NCBI RefSeq assembly: GCF_009834915.1
Contig: NZ_WVHS01000003.1
Coordinates: 62,001 to 126,000, forward strand
Length of the DNA stretch: 64,000 bases
From: Hufsiella ginkgonis
Lineage (GTDB): Bacteria; Bacteroidota; Bacteroidia; Sphingobacteriales; Sphingobacteriaceae
Direction of reading: 5' to 3'
Positions 1 to 8,531 of this stretch are shown here, in pieces. Made by a program: the position numbers and the translations under genes. The number at the start of each line of letters is the position of its first letter. The first letter of the stretch is position 1. The notes below the pieces were generated by a model. That model was not told where the DNA came from and searched no databases. It saw nothing but the letters and a program-made list of their open reading frames with translations.

Positions 1-24
1 CGGATCTTATGTTTACACTGATCT

Positions 25-996
25 ATGCCTAATAAATTTATACTTAAGTGCCTCGGTTTATACACCAAGATCCGTCATGCAAATGTGCCGGTTATATACA
101 GGTATTTCTACAGGGATACTTACTATTGTCAGCTTAACCAGCTGAGGTATATTATTAAGGACTATATTATCAAAAAACCTTACAAGGAAATAGAAACGCA
201 GGGAGAATTTGGCCAGGAGTTGATCTTTGTGCTTCCGTTCGCCTATTGGCATTATAAAAACGGTACATTAAAAAGTACCACGTCGTCCAACTACACCAAA
301 GAGATCTATTTTTTTTCCCCGGATCACCGGGAGAAGTTTACGGTCCGTTCGAACGAGGGTAATTACAACTTTGAGATGCCGCGTATCCTGCATAGTCAAA
401 ACTACGATATTGGCAAATGGGAACGGGTACCGCTGAAAGAAACCTATAAGAACGACATTTACGTATATGAAAAGCCTATCCTCATTATTGCCAATCGTTA
501 CAATATGGAATGGGACGGACAGCCGGTGAGCTTCTTCAGCATACAATTGCTCGATTACATGATCGGTAAATTGAAGGACCACTTTACCATTATCTACAAC
601 CGTCCGCAGGCCGCTAATATTACAAATGACAACAGCGATATCTTTAGCCTCGAAGAGTTCGACTGGCTTGCGCAGGAACACCCCGAGGTGATCCTGCTCG
701 ATGATTTATATAAAGAGAATAAAGCGAATGCCACTAGTTTCAATCACCTGCAATTGATGGTATATGCCAATTGCGATCATTTTATTTCTACGCATGGCGG
801 CACAGGAACACTTGCCAGTTATTTCGGGGGAATAAACCTGCTTCTTTCAAAACAAGGCGGGGAGCATTTCTTCGGGGATTTTGACACGGTGTTCCCGATG
901 CTATCGGGTGCCCGGATCCTGCTCGCCAGGAATGATGAGGAAGTGATCGGCCACATAGAACGTACTTTTGTACCGCTTACGCAACAGTTTGATTAG
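25..996 (+). CDS. Putative glycosyltransferase of the exopolysaccharide locus
   Basis: A 323-residue protein with no signal peptide or clear membrane segment. I do not recognise the family with certainty. The C-terminal third contains a glycine-rich turn, FISTHGGTGTLASYFGG (about residues 252-268), preceded by alternating beta-alpha stretches. This resembles the nucleotide-sugar binding half of GT-B or GT61-like transferases, which often carry an HG-G motif. It is the first complete gene of a plus-strand run that continues with a flippase 36 bases downstream, so a role in assembling the polysaccharide repeat unit is inferred from context. The operon may begin to the left of the window. The start at 25 is the first ATG in the frame. 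Confidence 0.6.
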   Translation: MPNKFILKCLGLYTKIRHANVPVIYRYFYRDTYYCQLNQLRYIIKDYIIKKPYKEIETQGEFGQELIFVLPFAYWHYKNGTLKSTTSSNYTKEIYFFSPDHREKFTVRSNEGNYNFEMPRILHSQNYDIGKWERVPLKETYKNDIYVYEKPILIIANRYNMEWDGQPVSFFSIQLLDYMIGKLKDHFTIIYNRPQAANITNDNSDIFSLEEFDWLAQEHPEVILLDDLYKENKANATSFNHLQLMVYANCDHFISTHGGTGTLASYFGGINLLLSKQGGEHFFGDFDTVFPMLSGARILLARNDEEVIGHIERTFVPLTQQFD

Positions 997-1032
997 CAGC
1001 GTAATTTATATAACGTATCGTAAACCAGGCAG

Positions 1033-2391
1033 ATGAAACTAAAAGAACAGTATTGGTTAAGTTCCGGGATAATTAACATCCTGCAAAACGTTACCAGCGT
1101 TTTTTTCTCGGTAGGAGCCTTCTTTATCCTGGTAAGGGTGTTAAGTACCTTCGACTACGGGGCGTGGGGTATTTTTATGGGTGCTGTTACCATTCTCGAG
1201 CTCACCAGGAACGGGTTGATCGAAAGCGCACTGATCAAGTTCATTGCTTCCAGCGAGAAAGAAAAGCACTCCGAGATCATTTCCGCATCGCTTGCCATAA
1301 GCATCACCTTAACGGTGATTTGTGTATTACTGAATTTATGCTTCGCAGGTTTTGCCGCACGGCTGCTGAAGACGCCTGAGCTGCAGTATATGTTTTACGT
1401 GTACAATATCACGTTCATCATCTCTGGGTTGCTTACCCAGTTCTGTTGTATCGAGCGCGCCAATCTTAAGTACACCGCCAATTTTGCGAGCAGTTTTATC
1501 AGGCAGGGCGTGTTCTTCGTGGTGTTGGCGGTGGTGTTTATTTTCAAGATTAAGATCGACCTTTATTGGCTGGTTTACCTTCACATGGCCTGCGTGATAC
1601 TAAGCGTTATTGTCGCCTGGTATTATGTGCGTCCTTTCCTGCATTACTCGTTCCGGTTTAATCTCAAGTGGATAAAAAGCATCTTTCATTATGGGAAGTA
1701 TGCTTTTGGAACCTCGCTCAGCGCACTTTTAGCAGGTACGGTCGATCAGTGGATGCTTGCTGCGATCCTCTCCACCAAGGAGTCGGGCGCGTTTCGTGTC
1801 GCCGTAAGTGTAATGAACCTGATCGATATCCCAACCAATGCCATCGCGGTGATCGTTTTTCCGCAAAGCGCGAAGAGATTGGCGTCGGGCGGTACGGAAG
1901 CCATCAAGTACCTATATGAAAAATCGGTTGGTACTATTGTCGCGATCCTGGTCCCTGCCGTCGTTTTCCTCTTTGTTTTTGACAAGTTCGTAATCCAGGT
2001 CCTCGCAGGCGATAAATATGCCGCCACCGTGCCGATCCTGAACGTAGCACTTATTTACAGTCTCTTCATCCCTTATGGAAGACAATTTGGCGTGATTATG
2101 GATTCGATCGGCAAAACGTCGATCTCGTTCTATAACGTGGTTGGATTTACCCTGGTAAACCTTACGTTGAATTACTTCTTTATTAAGCAGTTCGGTGTAA
2201 TTGGCGCGCCTTGCGCTACGCTGCTGGCAATTTTCATCGGGTTCATCGTCGCCCAGATCATTCTGCGCAAAGTGTTGCGTGTAAACGTATTTAATACATT
2301 GATCTATGCCTATCATTTTTACCCGGAGATGTATCACAAGTTTGTAAAGCGCGACAAAACACAGCCACCCGCAGAACTGGAAAATTTATAA
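1033..2391 (+). CDS. Wzx-like polysaccharide flippase
   Basis: A 452-residue polytopic membrane protein with about 12-14 hydrophobic segments spread over the whole length, the usual size and layout of the oligosaccharide flippases of the MOP superfamily (Wzx/RfbX). It is expected to move undecaprenyl-linked repeat units across the inner membrane. The N-terminus (LSSGIINILQNVTSVFFSVG) and the late motif VIGAPCATLLAIFIGF are typical of these proteins. It lies between a putative glycosyltransferase and a UbiA-type prenyltransferase in one co-directional run. The substrate cannot be read from the sequence. Confidence 0.85.
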   Translation: MKLKEQYWLSSGIINILQNVTSVFFSVGAFFILVRVLSTFDYGAWGIFMGAVTILELTRNGLIESALIKFIASSEKEKHSEIISASLAISITLTVICVLLNLCFAGFAARLLKTPELQYMFYVYNITFIISGLLTQFCCIERANLKYTANFASSFIRQGVFFVVLAVVFIFKIKIDLYWLVYLHMACVILSVIVAWYYVRPFLHYSFRFNLKWIKSIFHYGKYAFGTSLSALLAGTVDQWMLAAILSTKESGAFRVAVSVMNLIDIPTNAIAVIVFPQSAKRLASGGTEAIKYLYEKSVGTIVAILVPAVVFLFVFDKFVIQVLAGDKYAATVPILNVALIYSLFIPYGRQFGVIMDSIGKTSISFYNVVGFTLVNLTLNYFFIKQFGVIGAPCATLLAIFIGFIVAQIILRKVLRVNVFNTLIYAYHFYPEMYHKFVKRDKTQPPAELENL

Positions 2392-2409
2392 AGCCGATAT
2401 CGAATTACT

Positions 2410-3297
2410 ATGAAAAAAATAACTTCTCTTATAAAGCTGCTTCGAGTGCACCAGTGGACGAAGAATTTTTTCATCTTCCTGCCGGCGTTCTTCGGGTTAA
2501 AACTCGTGCAGCAGCACATCCTCGTTAATGCCATACTGGCTTTTATTGGCTTTTCGCTGGTGGCCAGCAGCATTTACATTTTTAACGACCTCAATGATAT
2601 CGAGGAGGATAAACTGCATCCGAAGAAAAAAAGCAGGCCACTTGCCAGTGGCGCCGTTACCAAAACGGAAGGCATTATCGCTATGCTTTTCTTTTGTGCA
2701 GCCGGTTGCGCCATTTTTGTATGGGGAATAAAAAATACCGACGTACTCATTTTTATTGCTTACTATATCGTTCAAAATATACTGTACTCGTTAAAATTCA
2801 AGCAAAAAGCCATTACCGACGTGGTAATGATATCGCTCGGTTTTATTGTGAGGATCCTGATTGGCAGCTGGGTGACTGACACGGACCTGTCACATTGGAT
2901 CATCCTGATGACGTTCCTGCTTGCCTTGTTCCTTGCCCTGGCAAAACGGAGAGACGACGTGCTGATATTTCTGGAGACCGGCAATAAAACCAGGAAGAAC
3001 GTGGAAGGCTATAACCTCGAATTTTTGAACGTTGGCATTACCATCATGGCTTCGGTAGTAATAATCTGTTATATTATGTATACCGTGTCTCCAGAAGTGG
3101 TGGCGAAAACAGGCCCGGATCTTTACTATACGGCACTTTTTGTGATCCTCGGCATTATCAGGTACCTCCAGATCACTTTTGTATGGAACCTGAGCGGCAG
3201 CCCCACCATGATACTACTCCGGGACCGTTTCCTGCAGGCAAGTATCGTAGGATGGGTGAGCAGCCTGGGCGTTATACTTTATTATCACTCCAGGTAG
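2410..3297 (+). CDS. UbiA-family polyprenyl-phosphate phosphoribosyltransferase (DPPR synthase-like)
   Basis: A 295-residue integral membrane protein of the UbiA superfamily with about nine hydrophobic segments. The first Asp-rich motif is NDLNDIEED (59-67), followed by HPKKKSRPLASG (70-81). This matches the subgroup of decaprenyl-phosphate 5-phosphoribosyltransferases (mycobacterial Rv3806c) rather than the quinone-pathway UbiA. The second motif is KRRDD (179-183). The family transfers 5-phosphoribose from PRPP to a polyprenyl phosphate at the inner membrane. It begins 18 bases after the flippase gene. A GT-C-like protein and a HAD phosphatase follow, so a lipid-linked pentose donor for the polysaccharide is inferred. 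The lipid and the final sugar are unknown. Confidence 0.8.
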   Translation: MKKITSLIKLLRVHQWTKNFFIFLPAFFGLKLVQQHILVNAILAFIGFSLVASSIYIFNDLNDIEEDKLHPKKKSRPLASGAVTKTEGIIAMLFFCAAGCAIFVWGIKNTDVLIFIAYYIVQNILYSLKFKQKAITDVVMISLGFIVRILIGSWVTDTDLSHWIILMTFLLALFLALAKRRDDVLIFLETGNKTRKNVEGYNLEFLNVGITIMASVVIICYIMYTVSPEVVAKTGPDLYYTALFVILGIIRYLQITFVWNLSGSPTMILLRDRFLQASIVGWVSSLGVILYYHSR

Positions 3298-3324
3298 CAA
3301 CGTGGTACGACAAAATAAAATAAC

Positions 3325-5061
3325 ATGGAATCGTCAGTTGTAAAGTCTAATTATTATTTCCTGATCGCTTTTGCCATATTAAATTTCGTGGCCGTGATGC
3401 TGCTGCTCGCGGCAATCACATTCCTGGTAGGGTATCATTTAACTTTCTGGCATTTTCCCGTGTCGCTGGCAGGTGTTTTTACACTCCAGTATTTTGCGGT
3501 GAAGTACTTTTTCCCCGGGGATATTTCAAAGACCATGTTTCGTACAGGGCTTGTCTCGCTTATTTTATTGCTTGTGTGCATGATCCTGGCGGGCCTGGTG
3601 TACGATGTTTCATATGATGGCCAGCAGTATCACCAGGAAGCCATGTACCAGTTAAAAAACGGTTGGAACCCCGTGTACCGGCAGCTGCCCGATTCGGTAA
3701 ACGGCTCTCTTTGGGTAAATCATTATGCCAAAGGCGCAGAAATCCCTGAAGCCGTGATCTATAGCTTTACCAACAGCATAGAAATGGGGAAGTCTACCAA
3801 TATGCTCCTGATGATCGCTGCGTTCTTTTTGTCGCTTTCGCTGTTGTACAGAACGCCCGTCAAGTCGTTCCCAGGGAAAATACTGATCAGTGCTTTCCTT
3901 GTGCTTAACCCGGTAGCCATCAATCAATTGCTTACCTATTATGTGGATGGGCAGCTGGTTTGTCTCCTGCTCTGCCTGTTTTTGTGTTGCTGCCTCTTGT
4001 TTTACAGCACCAACAGGTATTACCTCGTATTATTCGGTGCGGTGATCATGACGCTGATTAACATCAAGTTCACGGCGGTGGTTTTTGCAGGCGTTTTCGG
4101 GCTAGGGATATTACTCATCCTTTTATATTTTAAGCGATTTCCAGATTTCTTTAATGTCCTGAAAACTTCCGCGATAGCGGGAATTGTTGCCGTAGTAGTG
4201 GTGGGTTACAACCCCTTCATTAAAAACACCATTAATCACAAGCATCCTTTTTACCCGATCATGTCGAGCACCGGGAAACCCGTGGCAGATATTTTTTCGG
4301 GAAACCTGCCGACCGGTTTTTTTGATAAAAGCATGGGCGAGAAGTTTTTCATCTCCTTTTTTTCGCATACCGACAACATTAAGGCAGAAAAAGGGAAGGT
4401 GCCCGCCCTAAAGATCCCGTTTACCTTAAACGCCGACGATATTAAGAACGCGCCAAAGATCGATACGCGCATAGCGGGTTGGGGTCCGTTTTTTAGCGGG
4501 ATCATGATCCTCAGCCTGGTTCTTGCCGTTGTGATGCTATATGGCCGGTTTAAGGAGCCGCTTACCTCGAAGTTCCTCTATATTTTAGCCGTATTGGTCG
4601 CTTCCGTATTAATTATTCCCGAATCGTGGTGGGCCCGTTATGTGCCGCAACTTTGGTTTATTCCGTTCCTCGTAATCGTGGTAGCGCATGCGCTGAAGCC
4701 TGGCAGGCTTACCCGGGTTCTTTCGTTCGTTATCATGGCGGCGATCTTCTTCAATATCGCGTTCAGCGCGATTTCCATTCCGTGGAACATCATGAAAACG
4801 GCACAGATCAATTTCCAGATCAGGCAGATGAAATCAGCCAATGCGGTGATCCCTGTTTGGTGGGGATCTGCGCAAAGTAACCGCGTGCGATTCGCCGAGC
4901 ACCACATTCCTTTCCGGCTTTACCCCAAACTGGGAACGAAAAATGTATATAAGATCATTCGCTCCGATTCGTTTTTCCAGCTGCCAGCCGACTTTAAACC
5001 TTTACCAGAACCTTTTTTAGTGAAATGGAGCAACAAGATAGCAGGCGAGACCGAAGATTAA
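3325..5061 (+). CDS. Polytopic membrane protein, GT-C-like glycosyltransferase candidate
   Basis: A 578-residue protein with about 11-13 hydrophobic segments. After the third or fourth segment there is a long external loop carrying SYDGQQYHQEA (about 95-105), and aspartates in the first large loop are the usual catalytic feature of GT-C transferases that use polyprenyl-phosphate sugars. The C-terminal 90 residues are soluble. Its place between a DPPR-synthase-like gene and a HAD phosphatase suggests that it uses the lipid-linked pentose those two would make. No named family is recognised with confidence; a Wzy-type polymerase is a possible alternative. The 3' end overlaps the HAD gene by 37 bases. 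Confidence 0.6.
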   Translation: MESSVVKSNYYFLIAFAILNFVAVMLLLAAITFLVGYHLTFWHFPVSLAGVFTLQYFAVKYFFPGDISKTMFRTGLVSLILLLVCMILAGLVYDVSYDGQQYHQEAMYQLKNGWNPVYRQLPDSVNGSLWVNHYAKGAEIPEAVIYSFTNSIEMGKSTNMLLMIAAFFLSLSLLYRTPVKSFPGKILISAFLVLNPVAINQLLTYYVDGQLVCLLLCLFLCCCLLFYSTNRYYLVLFGAVIMTLINIKFTAVVFAGVFGLGILLILLYFKRFPDFFNVLKTSAIAGIVAVVVVGYNPFIKNTINHKHPFYPIMSSTGKPVADIFSGNLPTGFFDKSMGEKFFISFFSHTDNIKAEKGKVPALKIPFTLNADDIKNAPKIDTRIAGWGPFFSGIMILSLVLAVVMLYGRFKEPLTSKFLYILAVLVASVLIIPESWWARYVPQLWFIPFLVIVVAHALKPGRLTRVLSFVIMAAIFFNIAFSAISIPWNIMKTAQINFQIRQMKSANAVIPVWWGSAQSNRVRFAEHHIPFRLYPKLGTKNVYKIIRSDSFFQLPADFKPLPEPFLVKWSNKIAGETED

Positions 5062-5636
5062 TTGCCGCTTTCGATTTCGACGGCACGTTGACAACGAAAG
5101 ATACGTTGTTCGAATTCCTTCTTTTTTATTTTCCCCTCTCCAGGCTGGCGGCGGGATTTGCCCTCTTATCACCGATGCTGCTCTTGTACAAGTTAAAGGT
5201 GATTTCAAACAACGAAGCCAAAGAGCGTTTGTTCAGGTACTTTTTTAACGGGACGGAGATCAACGGTTTTAATCAAAAATGCCGCGAGTTTGCCGCTGGT
5301 ATTGAAAAGCTGCTGCGCCCGGAGGCGATCGCGAAACTGAAGTGGCACCAGGAGAGCGGGCACCAGTTAGTCATCATCAGCGCTTCCCCCGAAAATTGGA
5401 TCCTTCCCTGGGCCGGTCAATATGGCGTAAAAGTACTCGCCACCAAACTGGAAGTGGTGAATGGCCACATCACCGGCAAGTTCCTCACCAACAATTGTTA
5501 TGGCGGCGAAAAAGTAGTTCGCTTGCTCAGTGAATTCCCCGACAGGGGAAATTATGGATTGTACGCATATGGCGACAGTAACGGCGATAAAGAGCTGTTA
5601 GCTGCAGCGGATTTTAAATTTTACAGAAGCTTTTAG
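5025..5636 (+). CDS. HAD-IB family phosphatase
   Basis: A 203-residue cytoplasmic HAD hydrolase of subfamily IB (phosphoserine phosphatase-like). Motif I is AFDFDGTLT with D17 and D19, motif II is the serine in IISASPENW, and motif IV is YGDSNGD (182-188). The helical C1 cap lies between motifs I and II. The ATG at 5025 lies inside the preceding gene, a 37-base overlap that suggests coupled translation. In other bacteria UbiA-type prenyltransferases are often fused to such a HAD domain. Here the two are separate genes in the same run, so dephosphorylation of polyprenyl-phosphoribose-phosphate is a reasonable inference rather than a demonstrated activity. Confidence 0.85.
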   Translation: MEQQDSRRDRRLIAAFDFDGTLTTKDTLFEFLLFYFPLSRLAAGFALLSPMLLLYKLKVISNNEAKERLFRYFFNGTEINGFNQKCREFAAGIEKLLRPEAIAKLKWHQESGHQLVIISASPENWILPWAGQYGVKVLATKLEVVNGHITGKFLTNNCYGGEKVVRLLSEFPDRGNYGLYAYGDSNGDKELLAAADFKFYRSF

Positions 5637-5730
5637 ACGCGCGTTTAAGTTCAAATTTACACTTATTGCCCCAAAAATAACTTTAAAATGAGTACTTTGG
5701 AGGCAGAAAACAAAGACATAATTCCTTTCA

Positions 5731-6501
5731 ATGAACAATCTGATTGCCAGCATTAAATATCTTGTTAAATACTTTGAGAATTTTGGCTTTGAGGGAATAA
5801 AGTTTCTTTTAAAAAAGAAGTTTTCGGGTTCCGGTATCATTTCCATCAAGCCTCCCGACGTTAAGCACCCGGTCCTGCTAAGAAGGAACACATCAGACGT
5901 TGAAACTTTCGACCAGATCTTTTTGTATAAGGAATACGATATTAACACTAGTTTCCAGCCAAAAGTGATCCTGGATTGCGGTGCTAATATCGGGTTGGCG
6001 GCAGTGTACTTTAAGAACAAATACCCTGATGCGAAAGTGATCTCGATCGAGCCTGAGCAGTCTAATTTCGATCAGCTAAAGAAGAACACCGCGGGTTACC
6101 AGGACGTTTACCCGGTTCAATACGGGATCTGGAACCGTTCTGCCAACCTGGTAATAGAAGAAGATAACAAGCTGGGAGAATGGGGATTTACCGTAAAGGA
6201 AGTTGAGTATACGAACGACCATACCATTAAAGGAGTGAGCCTTGCAGACCTGATGACCGAATTCGGCCTTACCGGGATCGATATTCTTAAAATTGATATC
6301 GAGGGTTCAGAAAAAGAGCTCTTTGATAGTAATTTCGAACAATGGCTGCCACTTACGAAAGTGCTGATCATCGAGCTTCACGATCGCACGCGGTGGGGCT
6401 CGTCGAAGTCGTTTTTTAAAGCGTTGGTTAACTACGATTTTTCAATCACGCATCGCGGTGAAAACATTATCTGCTGTATGAACAAATTGTCGGTGATTTA
6501 A
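5731..6501 (+). CDS. FkbM family methyltransferase
   Basis: A 256-residue soluble protein. The SAM-binding glycine motif is VILDCGANIGLAAVYF (79-94), followed by VISIEPEQSNFDQLKKN, in which the acidic residue after the second strand would bind the ribose of SAM. ILKIDIEGSE further on is the hallmark of the FkbM family. Members methylate hydroxyl groups of sugars or polyketides, and here a sugar of the exopolysaccharide is the likely target. The gene is separated from the HAD gene by 94 bases and is followed by a GT2 gene 33 bases on. Confidence 0.9.
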   Translation: MNNLIASIKYLVKYFENFGFEGIKFLLKKKFSGSGIISIKPPDVKHPVLLRRNTSDVETFDQIFLYKEYDINTSFQPKVILDCGANIGLAAVYFKNKYPDAKVISIEPEQSNFDQLKKNTAGYQDVYPVQYGIWNRSANLVIEEDNKLGEWGFTVKEVEYTNDHTIKGVSLADLMTEFGLTGIDILKIDIEGSEKELFDSNFEQWLPLTKVLIIELHDRTRWGSSKSFFKALVNYDFSITHRGENIICCMNKLSVI

Positions 6502-6534
6502 CAAACCGGTCGGCTACCTTCTTTTGATCTCTGG

Positions 6535-7317
6535 ATGGAAAAGGAATATTTTTTTAAGGATGTTACGCTACTGATTACCCACTACAATCGCAGCAGTTCG
6601 CTCAATCATTTGCTCAGCGTATTTAGGGAGCAGCGCATCCGGTTCGGGGATATCGTAGTGTCTGACGACGGAAGCAAACCCGAACATCTCAGCTACCTGG
6701 AAGAATTACGGAACGACTTCGCTTTCAGGCTGATCCTGACACCAAAAAATAAAGGCCTCGGGAACAACATCAATAAAGGCCAGGATGCCGTAAAAACGCC
6801 CTACACCCTATATGTGCAGGAGGATTTTGAACCCGCCAGGTCATTTGCCGGCCATTTTACCGACGCACTGGAGCTGATGAATAAAAACCCCCGGTTTGAC
6901 ATTGCGCGGTTCTATGCCTACATTCCCTTTCCGTACCTGGAGCCTTTTGGCTATGGTTTCTCCGAGATGTCGAATAGTAAATGGGCGCCGAATTACCTGA
7001 AAATATACATGTACAGCGACCATCCGCACCTGCGGAGATCAAGTTTCTTCGAAAAGTTCGGGCGCTATAAAGAAGGCATCAAGGGAGATAAAACAGAATA
7101 CCGCATGTGTATTTCGTTTTTAAAGAACAAAGGACAGGGGATCTTTTACGAAGATTTCCAGGCTTTATTCATCCAGAAGAATACCGAAGAAGAGCCGAGC
7201 ACCATGACCGGCACCCGCACAAAGTGGAAAGCCAGCAGTAATCCGCTCATTGCCGGCGTGAGGTACGTTTACCGGCAACTGAAATACAATTACGATATCC
7301 TGTTTATGGACGTGTGA
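6535..7317 (+). CDS. GT2 family glycosyltransferase
   Basis: A 260-residue GT-A fold transferase without membrane segments. It opens with VTLLITHYNRSSSLNHLL, then VVSDDGSKPEH (41-51), which carries the nucleotide-binding aspartates, and YVQEDFEPA (93-101) at the place of the DxD motif. Its size fits single-domain GT2 enzymes that add one sugar to a lipid-linked oligosaccharide on the cytoplasmic side. It is the last gene of the plus-strand run, and its 3' end overlaps the convergent GT4 gene by 28 bases, so the two messages share antisense ends. Confidence 0.88.
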   Translation: MEKEYFFKDVTLLITHYNRSSSLNHLLSVFREQRIRFGDIVVSDDGSKPEHLSYLEELRNDFAFRLILTPKNKGLGNNINKGQDAVKTPYTLYVQEDFEPARSFAGHFTDALELMNKNPRFDIARFYAYIPFPYLEPFGYGFSEMSNSKWAPNYLKIYMYSDHPHLRRSSFFEKFGRYKEGIKGDKTEYRMCISFLKNKGQGIFYEDFQALFIQKNTEEEPSTMTGTRTKWKASSNPLIAGVRYVYRQLKYNYDILFMDV

Positions 7318-8531
7318 TCAGGATTTTTCTTCCTGCCAAGCGCATTAGCCAAAAGAGAAGAAATTACCCGGATTCTTGCTTCCCAAGTGTTTTCGCTGGC
7401 AATCGCCAACCTCTCCTTTTCACGGTCCCCGTTATCTTCTTTTAAGATGGTGCTTATCGCAGCTGAAAATGCGTCGGCATCGCTGCAATATACCACAGCG
7501 TCTTTGGTAAATTCCTTCAGATCTGGGTTGAAATCGGTGGATATCACCGGTTTGCCCGCACCCAGGTATTCGAAAAGCTTTAACGGGAATATGGTCCGGC
7601 TTACCTTGTCGGATTTAAAAGGGATGATCGCAATATCGAACCCCTTGATCATAGCCGGCATCTGGTCATAAGGCACCCTTCCCGGGAGGTGCACATTGGG
7701 GGTATTGTATAACCATCCAGGAGTAAATTCTGGCGACACAGGACCTGCCAACACGAAGCTTTTATCCGGGTTTTGTTTCGCTGCCTCATGAAGCAGGTCA
7801 TAATCCATCCGGCGCTCGATGGCCCCGAAATAGCCGATAACCGGCTTTTTAAGCGCCAGGATCGATGAATGTACCTGCAGATCGGGCGACAGCGCTTTAC
7901 TGCTATGGCTAATGTCGGCCGCGTTGGCGATAAAGTAAGTTTCCTTATTCCGCTCTTTGTTTTCCTCGTATAACTGGCGGCTCGTGCAGATCACCAGGTC
8001 GCTTTCCCTAACCAGCTTATCTTCAGATACAAACCCATGTTTCATATCGAATGGTATGATCAGCGGATCCACGCAATAGTACACTTTCAGCGGTGCCCCA
8101 ACGCGGTCTCCAACGTTCGGGTAGTGAAAGTTGAAAAAATTAATGAAAATGAAGTCCTTAATCCCATACTTCTTCATAACCAGCTTGATGCGCCTGGCGA
8201 TCAGCCGTTCATTGTACTTGAGTAGCAAGCGGTACAGCGGGCCTTCGGGCAGGAAATTGAGTGAAAGCAGGGGTGATGTGATCAGGATCTTAAAACGGGC
8301 AACGGCAGTATCAATAAGGCCGAATGAAGAGTCAGCGAAGTAATCCTTCCTGTTCTTGAATTGCTGAGAGTCCCGTCTCTTGAAGTAATCCTTCCAGGTA
8401 AACGGGTTATCTATATAAAATACGTCGTTCCCGGCTGCCAGGTACCGGGCGACTGTAACGCTCGTTGATTCGAACGGGGAATCGTACCGGGCGTTTCCGA
8501 GGATAAAGATATATTGGTCCTTCAGGTTCAT
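7290..8531 (-). CDS. GT4-like (GT-B) glycosyltransferase
   Basis: A 413-residue GT-B transferase. The C-terminal half has the GT1/GT4-like block FPLKLFEYLGAGKPVISTD (about 316-334), whose conserved Glu contacts the nucleotide sugar, after VIGYFGAIERRMDYDLL. The N-terminal domain opens with YIFILGNARYDSPFESTSVTVARYLA. It is the last gene of the minus-strand polysaccharide operon, and its start codon overlaps the stop of the upstream Wzy-like gene by 4 bases (ATGA). Sugar and acceptor are unknown. Confidence 0.87.
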   Translation of the reverse strand: MNLKDQYIFILGNARYDSPFESTSVTVARYLAAGNDVFYIDNPFTWKDYFKRRDSQQFKNRKDYFADSSFGLIDTAVARFKILITSPLLSLNFLPEGPLYRLLLKYNERLIARRIKLVMKKYGIKDFIFINFFNFHYPNVGDRVGAPLKVYYCVDPLIIPFDMKHGFVSEDKLVRESDLVICTSRQLYEENKERNKETYFIANAADISHSSKALSPDLQVHSSILALKKPVIGYFGAIERRMDYDLLHEAAKQNPDKSFVLAGPVSPEFTPGWLYNTPNVHLPGRVPYDQMPAMIKGFDIAIIPFKSDKVSRTIFPLKLFEYLGAGKPVISTDFNPDLKEFTKDAVVYCSDADAFSAAISTILKEDNGDREKERLAIASENTWEARIRVISSLLANALGRKKNPDHTSINRIS

